The notes below the pieces were generated by a model. The model did no database searches, was not told the DNA's origin, and saw only the letters and a list, made by a program, of their open reading frames with translations. Made by a program: the position numbers and the translations under genes. From a virus: DNA of 30,545 nt. Shown here piece after piece: positions 6,635 through 16,083 of the stretch (the stretch's first letter is position 1; every line of letters starts with the position of its first letter). The stretch lies in the IMG/VR virus record IMGVR_UViG_3300028840_002061, positions 1-30,545 of that record; one strand, written 5' to 3'.

Positions 6635-7126
6635 TTACGCTGCCTTAAATATTATTCCGCATATAGAAAACCAAGTAGTAGAACCTACTACACCAGTTTG
6701 TACTTCCCCCGTAGAAAGTATCTGTATCCGTGCTATAGCATTATTAGCTATACAGCAAAACGTTTCTTTATTAGCCGGCCTATATCCAGAAGGCAAAGTA
6801 AATATATCCGTGCCTATGGCTGAACCGTCTTTTACTACGCCTTTAATATGGACAAATCCATCACTATCCAATCTAAAAGCCGCTGTTGCTTCACCGCTTC
6901 CAAAATTAACCCATGAATTTTCAAAAGCCGGTTCTCCCGAATCCCCAACTTCATGCCAAGCTGTATCAGTTGTAGCATCTAATTTATCACTTTCAAGCGC
7001 ATCAATATCTGAAGTATTATCCTTGAAATTGCTATCAATATCCTTAAATGCTTTATCAATCTCAGGAAATGACGGCTTATATTCTTCATCAATAGAAGGA
7101 GATATTTCTCTCATGGTTTCTGACAT
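6635..7126 (-). CDS. fibre-like protein with C-terminal beta domain
   Basis: 163 residues. Residues 1-52 are acidic and helical (IDKAFKDIDSNFKDN), perhaps a trimeric coiled stalk. From about 60 the chain turns strand-rich: AWHEVGDSGEPAFENSW, AAFRLDSDGFVHIKGVV, LPSGYRPANKETF, and a Gly/Thr-rich end. This order (AWHEVG...F.NSW.N.G ... V.IKG.V ... LP.GYRP) is common in phage tail-fibre tip or neck-fibre domains. It may be a receptor-binding or head-surface fibre. TAATG coupling joins it to the upstream large gene. Confidence 0.7.
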   Translation of the reverse strand: MSETMREISPSIDEEYKPSFPEIDKAFKDIDSNFKDNTSDIDALESDKLDATTDTAWHEVGDSGEPAFENSWVNFGSGEATAAFRLDSDGFVHIKGVVKDGSAIGTDIFTLPSGYRPANKETFCCIANNAIARIQILSTGEVQTGVVGSTTWFSICGIIFKAA

Positions 7127-8697
7127 TATTTAGCCGCCTCTTTCAACCATTTAAAATATTGCTTTGATTCTTTAGCAGTTAGGTTTAATTCATCTACCCA
7201 GGGTTGGGCGTGTTCTTTAATATAGTCATCGATTACAGCATCAATCTTAGCCTGATTTCCCCTAAAATAGCGTTTGGTTTCCATTTCTTTTCTCATATTT
7301 CTTAATTGGTATCCCCACCATTCAGCCATTTGCTGTAAAGACCTTTCCTTTTTCTCACCCCAAAATAATTTCTTTAATCGTTTCACTCTTTTAAATTCTG
7401 TTGCCTCTGCTGGTTTAAATGTATAAGCCCTGCCCACAAGGTTAGCAAATAAATTTGACATCAATCGTCTTTTTTCCTGTGGTCTATAATTACCGAACAC
7501 GCCCTTTTTATATTTACTACCAAATATCGGGCCTAGCAATCTATCTATTAATCCCAATGGACTTGCGCTTAGGGCATGATAAAATCTAGGAGTAACCTTA
7601 AGACCTAAAAAATTCATAAATTTATATGGTGTATTAGTTATATCTCTTCCCCTAAACCAATCAAAATCTTCCATCTGCTGTATCGGAATTGATATTAATG
7701 GAATAATCATTGTTCTTAATGCTCTAGGCAACTGTAATAAAGCAAGCATATCATAGGCTGGTATAAGGTCGCTTATCTGCACATGATTAAACTCACCCTT
7801 TTTATTCATAAACCTTATGCTCGGAGACCATCGTAGCCAACTCGGCTGTAATGCTTGTTTGTCTCGTATTTGTTCTAATGTAATATTATCAGGTCCAAAT
7901 ATAAGGTTTTGCATATCCTCTAGCTTGCGCTTAGTTAAGTCGAGCTTTCTATACACGCCCGGATTTTTAAGAAAATTCTGAGTGTGGTACATTAAATTTT
8001 TAGCTCTCCAGGTAAGAAATGGAAATATTGTACTCCGCAATCCTTTTACTGTCGGCGTTAAAGCCCGATAATTATATGTAACTCTGCTAGCAGTATATAA
8101 AGCATCATCAACAGTATCGCCCTTAAGTATCCTATCAAGAAACATAGCAAACTTAGAATTTGTTTCTATAAACTCGCCCCCTTGCCTACCGGCAGCCACG
8201 AGCTTACCGCGCATAAGATTCTCTGTAAATTCTCTGGTGGGTTCAAAAACACGGCCTAATTCTTCGCCCCAAAATCCTGTTCCTATTAAACCACCCCTTT
8301 CAGCAATATCATATAATCTTGTAAGTTCCAATGTTTTTCCATCAACCGTTCTTACAACATTTTTAATTCTATCAGCTTCAGTAAGCGGTATTTTATGTCT
8401 TATTTTATGTATCAGTACTTGCGCGTCTAATGACTTTTTATATGGTTTGGGGCTAACAAGTCCGGCAAACATATTATTAACCACATTAGATATTGCATTT
8501 CTCATGTGGAATCTAGGCCACGGAACGGTAACTATTCCCTTCCATGAATTAACCACGCTCCTTAATTGTCTGGGAACTTTTTCAAATACTTCAACACGGC
8601 TTAAGCTAATTAAATATCTATGTAATTCTTTTTCAACTTCTTTTGGAAACTTATATTTATTCAGTAAAAGCTGATAATCGTCAACATCAAAATCCAC
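7126..8697 (-). CDS. large internal virion/ejection-type protein, C-terminal part
   Basis: 523 residues if it begins at the GTG at 8697, but that GTG has no Shine-Dalgarno sequence. The same frame stays open upstream to the end of the previous gene and reads plausible protein (KIPRRTKIVPIAIDAIDEYK). No ATG, GTG or TTG lies in that part. The chain is long, helical and basic (HMRNAISNVVNNMF, FLTWRAKNLMYHTQNFLKN) without membrane or catalytic motifs that I recognise. By place, between nozzle/internal genes and fibre, it should be an injected internal protein. I infer it is the second half of the 8799-10724 product, joined by a -1 shift at an A6 run or split by a sequence error. Confidence 0.65.
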   Translation of the reverse strand: MDFDVDDYQLLLNKYKFPKEVEKELHRYLISLSRVEVFEKVPRQLRSVVNSWKGIVTVPWPRFHMRNAISNVVNNMFAGLVSPKPYKKSLDAQVLIHKIRHKIPLTEADRIKNVVRTVDGKTLELTRLYDIAERGGLIGTGFWGEELGRVFEPTREFTENLMRGKLVAAGRQGGEFIETNSKFAMFLDRILKGDTVDDALYTASRVTYNYRALTPTVKGLRSTIFPFLTWRAKNLMYHTQNFLKNPGVYRKLDLTKRKLEDMQNLIFGPDNITLEQIRDKQALQPSWLRWSPSIRFMNKKGEFNHVQISDLIPAYDMLALLQLPRALRTMIIPLISIPIQQMEDFDWFRGRDITNTPYKFMNFLGLKVTPRFYHALSASPLGLIDRLLGPIFGSKYKKGVFGNYRPQEKRRLMSNLFANLVGRAYTFKPAEATEFKRVKRLKKLFWGEKKERSLQQMAEWWGYQLRNMRKEMETKRYFRGNQAKIDAVIDDYIKEHAQPWVDELNLTAKESKQYFKWLKEAAK

Positions 8698-8798
8698 CTT
8701 GCTTTTTCTAACGCGCTCTAGTATCTTATATCCTTTTTTCTTATATTCGTCAATAGCATCAATAGCTATAGGAACTATTTTAGTCCTTCTAGGTATCT

Positions 8799-10724
8799 TT
8801 ATTTTTTGTTAGAATCTACAAGTAACCCCAATCTTTTTGCCTCGCTTGGACGCGCCACCTCCATTAATCTTGGTATATCGTCTTTAAGTGTTCCAAATGT
8901 TCTAACAGCATCATCTAACGCTTGAGATAGTCCTATTCTTTTTGATGCGTATAATATTCTTCCAATTAACCAATCCCTTGGGTCGCTTGAAAAAAACTCT
9001 TTAACGACTGGCTTGTTCTTAAATCTATTTACTATTTCCGATAATGATAATGGCAAACCGCCCCTTGCCATTCTTTTTTTCCCGGCGGCTATCATTTTTC
9101 TTAATTCATTTTCATATCCATAACCACGATTTTTCATAAAGACATCTATCTCATCGCGCCTCATGCCTTTAAAAATTTTTACCCTACCCCTATGAGCCTG
9201 CACACCGCCCAATCCATTTTTTAATCCCGTACCCGTTGCCCCTGCTTTAATATCTATATTCGGAGTATAATGTTCAAGGAAAGCTAAGATGTCTCCAGCA
9301 TCATCGCCAAGGTCTGCCGGTAATTCGGGGATAGCCCAATTTTTGAAATTTTTTACAAAATCAAACCCGTCTTTCTTTAATGCGTGATGCACATAATTGA
9401 TATTATCTTTCAATTCCTTGATAGGCACGGCGTTCATCTGTTCTATTTTTATTATTTTTTTCCCAGCTTCAACTGTTTTCTGTGCCAACTCGCCTATCTG
9501 TGTTTTAAATTTCTGTTTATCTAAAACATTAGACAAATCACCAAGTCGTTTCTCTATTTTTCTTATAACATCAGGCGTTGCTTCTTGAACTTCAGCAAGA
9601 AGAACATTAAGCTGGTTCATGCGCTCCATGGCCTGTTCTCTAAGCTCTCTACCAACACGGCCTGGAACTTTATTATATCCCATAGCATCAGCATAATCAT
9701 TGGCAATTTTTCTTGTATCGTCTAGTATATCCCCGAATTGCTCAATAAGTTTCGTAGTCATTCTAGATGTACGAGATATTGTTCTGTCCATCCACTTGTC
9801 TATGCTTGTTATTCCGGTATTGATAGTCAGATTTCTCACTATGGGAATATCTTGAAGATTCTTTGTTCTACCCCACATCCTTTCATTTATTTCTTTTGCC
9901 GCCCTGTATAACTGTTTTCTTTTTAGGCGAGCGGCTATTTTTTTAACTGGCTTTAATTCACCAATAAATTTCAAAGGTTTAGGTAAGTCTATTCTGAAAT
10001 AATCAGCCATACCTTTTACCACTTGCTCAGATAGTTCTTTGGGGAACTTTGTAAATGATTGTATAATATCTTCTGTCGGAGCAAACTTAGCCATATTTTT
10101 AAACTGCTTAGAATTTTTTATAAATTCTAAAGCATCAGTATATCTTTTAATTTCTTTAGGATTAAGTTTTTCTGCTTTCCTTAAATATTTTGCTATGTCA
10201 TCAATCTTAGTCGCGCCCTTAAATGCGCCCTTTGGCATACGACTAATAATTTTATATGCCTTACCAAACTTATTCAGCTTATTTATTTTAAGCATCCATA
10301 ATGGGTCTAATGCAATACCGGCTGCAAGACCCAAAGCCACAGCAGGTAAGTCGGAAACACCGGCATCTATAAGTAAATCTGTATAATCAGGAAACGCTTT
10401 TTTACTAGATTTTTTAAATGTTTCAGGAAATATAGTTGCTACCAATTTAGCAGGCATCCACTCAAAAGCCCCAAGAGTCATGTGGGTTAATTCACCTAGG
10501 TCCGATAAAAATGGCAGTGCTCCCCCACGGGGATATTGGGGTAACGGTTGGCCTCCCGTAGGCTGTGTGCCGGTAACTAAAGATAGTGGTTTTGGCTCTG
10601 CCAATGCCCCTGCTTTAGGAATTTCATCATCAGACAATAACTTTCTTTTTGTTGTAGCCGGTTCTTCTAATGAAATTGTCTCAGTAGGTTCTATAGGAGA
10701 TAATAATTTTCTTTTAGTCGGCAA
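8799..10724 (-). CDS. large internal virion/ejection-type protein, N-terminal part
   Basis: 641 residues. The start is a TTG at 10724, nine bases after GGAGG and inside the end of the previous gene. The N-terminus carries TKRKLLS twice (residues 3-9 and 25-31) and a Pro/Gly-rich linker. A short hydrophobic stretch (VALGLAAGIALDPLWML, about 129-145) may be membrane-active. The rest is long amphipathic helices (KKIAARLKRKQLYRAAKEI). No lysozyme or protease motif is recognised. Phage proteins of this build and place are injected to form a conduit (T7 gp15/16, P22 gp16/20 class); the identity is by context. It stops at AACAAAAAATAA, with the next gene in the -1 frame. Confidence 0.65.
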   Translation of the reverse strand: MPTKRKLLSPIEPTETISLEEPATTKRKLLSDDEIPKAGALAEPKPLSLVTGTQPTGGQPLPQYPRGGALPFLSDLGELTHMTLGAFEWMPAKLVATIFPETFKKSSKKAFPDYTDLLIDAGVSDLPAVALGLAAGIALDPLWMLKINKLNKFGKAYKIISRMPKGAFKGATKIDDIAKYLRKAEKLNPKEIKRYTDALEFIKNSKQFKNMAKFAPTEDIIQSFTKFPKELSEQVVKGMADYFRIDLPKPLKFIGELKPVKKIAARLKRKQLYRAAKEINERMWGRTKNLQDIPIVRNLTINTGITSIDKWMDRTISRTSRMTTKLIEQFGDILDDTRKIANDYADAMGYNKVPGRVGRELREQAMERMNQLNVLLAEVQEATPDVIRKIEKRLGDLSNVLDKQKFKTQIGELAQKTVEAGKKIIKIEQMNAVPIKELKDNINYVHHALKKDGFDFVKNFKNWAIPELPADLGDDAGDILAFLEHYTPNIDIKAGATGTGLKNGLGGVQAHRGRVKIFKGMRRDEIDVFMKNRGYGYENELRKMIAAGKKRMARGGLPLSLSEIVNRFKNKPVVKEFFSSDPRDWLIGRILYASKRIGLSQALDDAVRTFGTLKDDIPRLMEVARPSEAKRLGLLVDSNKK

Positions 10725-11868
10725 ATTTTAATTCCTCCGGTAAAGGAACTCCCATTTTAGGATATAAATATATTCTATACTCTTTTGATGGATATAAGGT
10801 ATCTATTATATTTTTCATTTCTCTTATTTCTTCTTTCCTCTTAGAAGAATTTATCCAAAGATTATATGCTTCAGTGAAATATTCATCTGCTTTATCACTA
10901 TTTCCTTTATCCTCGGCATCTTTCATTTTATCAATCGAAGATATTATTTTTTTATTTATTTTAACTTGTTCTTTAGTTACGGTCTCAGATTTTTCGATTG
11001 GTAATTTTGGCAAAATATCTCTTACAAATTTTTCAGCCGGTTCAGTTTTTAGTTCAGCAGTTAATTTGGGCGGCAACCCCAAGTCCCACATAAGAAACTG
11101 ACCATTTTTATATATTTTTTTAGTTTTAGGAGATTTACCAATATAAGTTGCTAATTTATCAGTTTCTCTCATAATCTCATCTTTTTCTTCTGGTGTTAAA
11201 TCTTCAAATCTAAAACCGCTTTTACCTTTTTTAGCCATTATTAATGTTCTAATTTGGCTTCTTAGAGTTCTTGATTCAAACTGAGATTGCTGTTGAATTT
11301 GTCCGGCGGTTAAAGGCTTCGCCATAGGGGCTTGTCTTGCTAATGCACCCCTATCAAATATAGACGCAGCTTCCTGTAATGCTCCCTGCTTTGCTATTCT
11401 CCGTGTTTCAAACAGACCTTTTAAACCACCCTTCTCAGCTACTTGTAAATCACCTATGCCACTTTCTACTCTTTTAAGCATATCCTGTAAGTTTTCTTTC
11501 TGTGCTTGTTTTTCAGCATCTAACTTGCCCGTAAATTCAGGAGATTCAAGCATATTCTTTATACCCTCAAACTGACCCTGTAATTCCTGCTGTCTTTTAG
11601 TTAAATATTTTTTTGTACCACCGGCTTGACCCATAAGTCTCTGAGCAAGCATACTGACTTCTCTTGGGTTAGCCTTAGCACCAGTACCAGATTCTATAGC
11701 CCTTGCTATTTGTTGTCCACGAAATGCTTCCATCTGTTCAGCTTGCTGCACGGCCTGTGGTACACCCCTCGCCAATCCCCTGCCTATCGCCTCAAGCCCA
11801 CTTATAGGTCTTTGGCGTGGAGGTCTTGTAGCTAAAAACTGTTGTAATCTTCCTAATCCCTGTAGCAT
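10714..11868 (-). CDS. internal virion-like helical protein
   Basis: 384 residues. ATG 11868 follows AAGGAG; an in-frame ATG nine codons earlier lies inside the previous stop region and is less likely. It is rich in Gln, Lys, Glu and Ala, with long helices (LQQFLATRPPRQRP, AVQQAEQMEAFRGQQIARAI, KENLQDMLKRVESGI). A globular-looking C-terminus (RIYLYPKMGVPLPEEL) follows. There is no membrane segment. It lies between the Ala/Gly-rich small internal protein and the large internal protein, as the middle internal protein does in podoviruses. Its end overlaps the next gene's TTG start by 11 bases. Confidence 0.6.
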   Translation of the reverse strand: MLQGLGRLQQFLATRPPRQRPISGLEAIGRGLARGVPQAVQQAEQMEAFRGQQIARAIESGTGAKANPREVSMLAQRLMGQAGGTKKYLTKRQQELQGQFEGIKNMLESPEFTGKLDAEKQAQKENLQDMLKRVESGIGDLQVAEKGGLKGLFETRRIAKQGALQEAASIFDRGALARQAPMAKPLTAGQIQQQSQFESRTLRSQIRTLIMAKKGKSGFRFEDLTPEEKDEIMRETDKLATYIGKSPKTKKIYKNGQFLMWDLGLPPKLTAELKTEPAEKFVRDILPKLPIEKSETVTKEQVKINKKIISSIDKMKDAEDKGNSDKADEYFTEAYNLWINSSKRKEEIREMKNIIDTLYPSKEYRIYLYPKMGVPLPEELKFAD

Positions 11869-11878
11869 TGTATTCTCC

Positions 11879-12514
11879 TTATCCGAATAGTCCACCTACT
11901 AAACTACCACCGCCCATTCCACCAATCAAACTTTCTCCCGCTGTTCGGTATGTTTCCTTAATTTCTTCTTCAGTAGGCGTTTCATATTCCGCAAACATAC
12001 CAGCCATTTCTACGGCTGCTGCATGGGCTTTCGCCTGCTCTGCCGCCATAAGCTGTTCATACCTAAGCTGTGCTTCGGCTTGCTGGCGCGCTATATCGGT
12101 CTCAAACCTTCCGAGTTCCCTTGCAGTACGTTGTGCCATTCTCTGCCCTGCACCGATTCCTATGCTCGACATACCAAGCCCTGCGCCCGCAAGACGTTCT
12201 GCCTGTAGCAATTCCGCCTGTCTGCCTGCTTCCGATATATCCTCTATACCAAGCTGTCTCATACGTTCAAACACAGCTTCATCAGGAGCGGTATATTCGT
12301 ATGGCTGATATTCAGGGATATCTTCAAGGTATCCCCTGCGCCTTTTTCCTACTTTTGCACCAAGCAAATCCCCCGCTCTTGACATTATAAACTGTTGCAA
12401 GTTTTGTTGTTGGGTCTGCGTTGCTTGATATTCTCTATCAGCACTACCCCCTAAAAAATCAAATACCGGACCTGCTATTCCTCCTGCTATTGCTGCTGCT
12501 GTTAATGGGTCCAT
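11879..12514 (-). CDS. Ala/Gly/Gln-rich internal virion protein (P22 gp7 / T7 gp14-like by position)
   Basis: 211 residues. ATG 12514 follows AAGGAGGGC. The N-terminus (AAAIAGGIAGPVFDFLGG) is a small hydrophobic glycine-rich segment typical of membrane-inserting ejection proteins. The middle is helical with repeated Gln/Ala/Glu (QTQQQNLQQFIM, DIARQQAEAQLRYEQL) and residues GAGLGMSSIGIGAG. The C-terminus ends GGMGGGSLVGGLFG. Such proteins are released first and may insert in the outer membrane. The family assignment rests on composition, size and place after the nozzle gene. Confidence 0.65.
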   Translation of the reverse strand: MDPLTAAAIAGGIAGPVFDFLGGSADREYQATQTQQQNLQQFIMSRAGDLLGAKVGKRRRGYLEDIPEYQPYEYTAPDEAVFERMRQLGIEDISEAGRQAELLQAERLAGAGLGMSSIGIGAGQRMAQRTARELGRFETDIARQQAEAQLRYEQLMAAEQAKAHAAAVEMAGMFAEYETPTEEEIKETYRTAGESLIGGMGGGSLVGGLFG

Positions 12515-12515
12515 T

Positions 12516-15155
12516 TTAGCCCTCCTTATCTGTTCCTTTTATCTTATACCATAGAGTATGACTTCTATGGAAAAAATAGTCATCTGCGTTGTTCTGTGTG
12601 ATTGTAAGCTGTATTGACTTGCCCCATTGAGCTGATGGTGTATATCTGAAATTGAGATAATTACCTGTGAGTGTTTTTGTATAATTCTCTACCGTTCTGC
12701 CCTCTACTTGAACCGCATAGTTTAATGTTCCGTTCCCATAATTCTCCGTCTGTAATTCCCTGAACGCCTGCTCGTAGTCCTCCTGTAGTGTTATCTTGCC
12801 TGTCTTTATCTCGCAGTCTATTGCGCTTGTCCCATCGGCTCTCTGTGTGATGTCCTCATACTGCCATACGAATCCCGCGTTGTCCGCTATGTATGGGATT
12901 TCATAATCATCTGCATCTTCCACGGTCTGTCCGCTGATGCCGTTGATACCAGTATCGTAGTAAAAGCAGTTGAGGTGCAAGTCGTAGACAATGCAGGTAT
13001 CACAATATGTGTTTGAACCTGTGGGGATAAATAGGTAATACTTATCCTGGTAGATGAAAGCAAAGCTGAGTTCCTCCTGTTCTTTATTGATAGTCCTTAT
13101 GATGGACTGTATTTTAAGGTCTGTTATTGTCTTTGGCTCGTAGCCTGCCATCATTTCAATGCCTTTTTCTGACAACCAGAATAATTTACGCTCGTACTCC
13201 TGTATTGTCCTGTGAGAAATAGTGCCTGCTCCATCACCACTCTTTATCCTCGCAATATTATAAGAAGGGTACACACCAGTAAGGCGGTGAACACTATCAC
13301 GCTTAAATATAAATAGCTGTCCGTAGTATTCTCGTAGCCCTTTAATCTCATCGCCGTCATTCTCGTACACTCGTATAAAACGCAGAGTACCAGAGCTATT
13401 ATCGTACCAATCATCATCGCTATAGAGTGCGGAGAAATATAAAAATGAAGGATTTGTTCCATAACCTGCTCCAAATATATGTCCCTGATATTCAGCGAAA
13501 TATTTCATCTGGGGGACATAAAGACTTTGAGATGGTATAATATCAGTACCATCATTATTCCCATCTGGGTCGTATCCTATGCTACCATCTGCTGTACTAT
13601 CTTCTGCAAATGTTCCGTCTGCGTCTATCTCATCTACATAATAATAAACAGAGCCACCTGCCTTAGTTCTATACCTTCGTATTTTAGCAATAGTTAATGC
13701 CTGCAACCAAGAAGGAGATTCTACTTCAGAGATTGCTATTTTTTGATTGGTAACTGTTATACTATTACTTTCGGGGCCGCCACTTCCTTTTAATGTTCCG
13801 GTTTCCCAAGTTAGTTTATATTTATATGTTCCTGTAAGACCTGTTGCCGAACCCACGGTAACTTTTGGAGCATTGGGCGTTCCAATATCTCTTACGGTAT
13901 ATTCATCAGAAGAAGTGGCGATTGTTAATATTTCAATATCAGTTAAATATCCAACAACACTTGTTACGCTTGACTCAGCTAAATTCGATAAAGCATATTT
14001 TCTTATTACTGCGCCTGCCAATACAACATATAAATCTGTTCCATATATAGTGCCTTTAAGGGGCGCACGATTGCCACCAGTTCCTTGAATTGCAACATAA
14101 TTTAAATTTGTTGCAAGACGCTTATGTATTCTGTCATTATTTGTATCACAAACATATACATTTGTAGTATCAGATTCTATGCCAACAGGTCCATCAAATT
14201 GGTCATTTCCCGTTCCCGTACTTCCTACTACGACGCTAAGATTTAAATTAGACGCAAGGCGTTTATGTATTCTGTCATTAGCTGTATCAGCTACATATAT
14301 AAAATCAGTACCGCCCACGGTAGAAAAACAAATATCTTCAGGAGAATCAAACTGGTCATTTCCTGTTCCCTGACTACCTATTTTAGACACATAACTTAAA
14401 TCAGAACAAAGATGTTTTTTTATTCTATGATTATTTGTATCGGCTATCCATATATGAGTACCATCAGTATCTATTCCTTTTGGTGTATCAAATTGATTAT
14501 CACCAGTTCCCTGTGTTCCAATAGACGCAACATAAGATAAATCAGCCGCAAGCCTTTTAACTATTCTATGATTTAGACTGTCGGCTATATATAAATAATC
14601 TCCCGACCCACAAATACCTTCAGGATTATTAAATTCATTAATCCCCGACCCCATACCTCTTATTTCCTGAACCAAAGAGAAATTACTCTGTAGCCTATCA
14701 CCTATACCCTCTTTATCAGAGGCGGTATTTGCAAGATAGGCATGAACCGTACTCTCATAGCTTGTTTCTTTTCCATAGCTCATTACATTATTAACAGCAT
14801 TGCCCATAATCATTTTATCGCTAAATTGTAAAACATTCATTATAGCATCTGTTATTTCACTTTTTATACTTGTCCAAGCATCGTCAACATAATGGTATAT
14901 ATCATTAACAAACTGAGACAACAATCTTTTAGTTCCATCAGCTTGCCGTAGCTGTGTAATCATGTTCCCGTTGCCTACGGCTATCGCACTTGCGTTCTGC
15001 TTGCTTGCACCATACCTGCTCATAAGAGTCCCATCGTCCTCTATCCTCATGTTCTTCAGAGTATAGAGTTCGTTATCACGCAGACGGGTCTCCCCTAAGT
15101 CTCTCTGCATACCGCCTCGGAAATCGAGAAATTTCTTAAACTTGTTCTTTCTCAT
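12516..15155 (-). CDS. tail nozzle/hub protein (P22 gp10-like) with NHL propeller
   Basis: 879 residues from ATG 15155, four bases after the adaptor stop; an earlier in-frame start at 15365 lies inside the adaptor gene and is rejected. Residues 1-165 (FLDFRGGMQRD, LKNMRIEDDGTLMSRYG) match the N-terminal part of podoviral stabilisation/nozzle proteins. Residues 170-385 hold four to five NHL-type blades: QFxxPxGI, then Y/I-x-x-D-T/S-x-N-x-R-I-x-K. After 400 comes the gp10-like body (ISHRTIQEYERKLFWLSEKG, CIVYDLHLNCFYY). It plugs the packaged head below the adaptor. NHL propellers often bind proteins or carbohydrate, so this one might meet the receptor. Confidence 0.8.
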   Translation of the reverse strand: MRKNKFKKFLDFRGGMQRDLGETRLRDNELYTLKNMRIEDDGTLMSRYGASKQNASAIAVGNGNMITQLRQADGTKRLLSQFVNDIYHYVDDAWTSIKSEITDAIMNVLQFSDKMIMGNAVNNVMSYGKETSYESTVHAYLANTASDKEGIGDRLQSNFSLVQEIRGMGSGINEFNNPEGICGSGDYLYIADSLNHRIVKRLAADLSYVASIGTQGTGDNQFDTPKGIDTDGTHIWIADTNNHRIKKHLCSDLSYVSKIGSQGTGNDQFDSPEDICFSTVGGTDFIYVADTANDRIHKRLASNLNLSVVVGSTGTGNDQFDGPVGIESDTTNVYVCDTNNDRIHKRLATNLNYVAIQGTGGNRAPLKGTIYGTDLYVVLAGAVIRKYALSNLAESSVTSVVGYLTDIEILTIATSSDEYTVRDIGTPNAPKVTVGSATGLTGTYKYKLTWETGTLKGSGGPESNSITVTNQKIAISEVESPSWLQALTIAKIRRYRTKAGGSVYYYVDEIDADGTFAEDSTADGSIGYDPDGNNDGTDIIPSQSLYVPQMKYFAEYQGHIFGAGYGTNPSFLYFSALYSDDDWYDNSSGTLRFIRVYENDGDEIKGLREYYGQLFIFKRDSVHRLTGVYPSYNIARIKSGDGAGTISHRTIQEYERKLFWLSEKGIEMMAGYEPKTITDLKIQSIIRTINKEQEELSFAFIYQDKYYLFIPTGSNTYCDTCIVYDLHLNCFYYDTGINGISGQTVEDADDYEIPYIADNAGFVWQYEDITQRADGTSAIDCEIKTGKITLQEDYEQAFRELQTENYGNGTLNYAVQVEGRTVENYTKTLTGNYLNFRYTPSAQWGKSIQLTITQNNADDYFFHRSHTLWYKIKGTDKEG

Positions 15156-15159
15156 AATC

Positions 15160-16083
15160 CTAACCGATATTAGGGTCTTCAGCAACCCTTCTAAGAAAAT
15201 CGCGCTCATCTCTCCTATGAGATTGCAGAACGAATCTATCATCATCCTCAGCAGAAGAATCGAAATACTGCTTAAGCAACCCAAGAGAAGTCTGAGCCTC
15301 ACTAAAAAATACCTTATTTCTGTCATCTTCCTTTTCCAAAAATATCCTTGCACAGGTTCTGTCAATCAGATATTTATCCATTCTCGCATCGTCATACACA
15401 GGATAGTTGTCGCTTGCGTTTGTCAGCGCGGCTAAGTGTCTCCAATACTTGACATTAATCTGATAATCGTCATCAGGAGTAGGCATCACGAGCATCTGAG
15501 CAAGCTGAGTCGTGGTCTCGTTATCATAATCAGCCGCGTTCTTCCATATCACAACGTATCTCGGTGCGCCTGGATATATCCTGTAGAACATCTTATGCAG
15601 GTAATCCATCTGCATGATGGACCTGAGATTGACCTGAAGGGGCGTATCCCCCTGCGTAACGGAGAGAATCTTATTGAAATCCGCAGGCAGAGCATATACC
15701 GCTTTATATAAGTAGTATTTCTTACCGCTCAGGGATTCCTGCGTCCAGTTACTCGCTATGGTCAACTGCGTTGCACTCGGACGCGCAGTTACCCTGTGGA
15801 CATCGGCTTCCCCATCAATCTTGATGAACCAACCTATCTGGTCGGTGGTAAAGGCCGTGCCTGAACCCGTAACAGTAGCAGAGCCATTAATAACCGATAC
15901 AGTTCCCGTGTTGTAATACTTTGGAATGTAGAACGTAGTATCGTTAATAAGCTCAGGAAACCTGAGAATGTACTCAAGTTCCTTGTAATAAAAGTTTAGA
16001 TAACGGAGGATTGTGGTTTCATAACCTGAGTCGGTTTCACCAGTAATCCGCGCAACTTCGTCAATAATAGCGGCGGTGTCCAT
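15160..16083 (-). CDS. head-tail adaptor protein (P22 gp4 / T7 gp11-like)
   Basis: 307 residues; ATG 16083 follows AAGGAGT. The helical N-terminus (MDTAAIIDEVARITGE ... LRYLNFYYKELEYILRFPEL) and the later YALPADFNKILSV, VKYWRHLA and YLIDRTCARIFLE segments are typical of podoviral adaptors that dock under the portal. Residues about 58-115 contain a small beta domain (TVSVINGSATVTGSGTAFT, then GWFIKIDGEADVHRV, SATQLTIASNW), an insertion often seen in this family. Its start lies inside the 3' end of a glycosyltransferase gene (88-base overlap). The downstream nozzle gene follows by four bases. Confidence 0.8.
   Translation of the reverse strand: MDTAAIIDEVARITGETDSGYETTILRYLNFYYKELEYILRFPELINDTTFYIPKYYNTGTVSVINGSATVTGSGTAFTTDQIGWFIKIDGEADVHRVTARPSATQLTIASNWTQESLSGKKYYLYKAVYALPADFNKILSVTQGDTPLQVNLRSIMQMDYLHKMFYRIYPGAPRYVVIWKNAADYDNETTTQLAQMLVMPTPDDDYQINVKYWRHLAALTNASDNYPVYDDARMDKYLIDRTCARIFLEKEDDRNKVFFSEAQTSLGLLKQYFDSSAEDDDRFVLQSHRRDERDFLRRVAEDPNIG

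Noticed and set aside
11868-12390. Long plus-strand open frames opposite the 11879-12514 gene
   Set aside because: Mirror frames of an Ala/Gln-rich gene; Ser/Cys/Pro-rich translations, no ribosome sites and the wrong strand for the operon.
15156-15365. Longer start (15365) for the nozzle protein
   Set aside because: The extra 70 residues overlap the adaptor gene out of frame and look like a Leu/Ser-rich shadow; ATG 15155 starts the recognisable protein.
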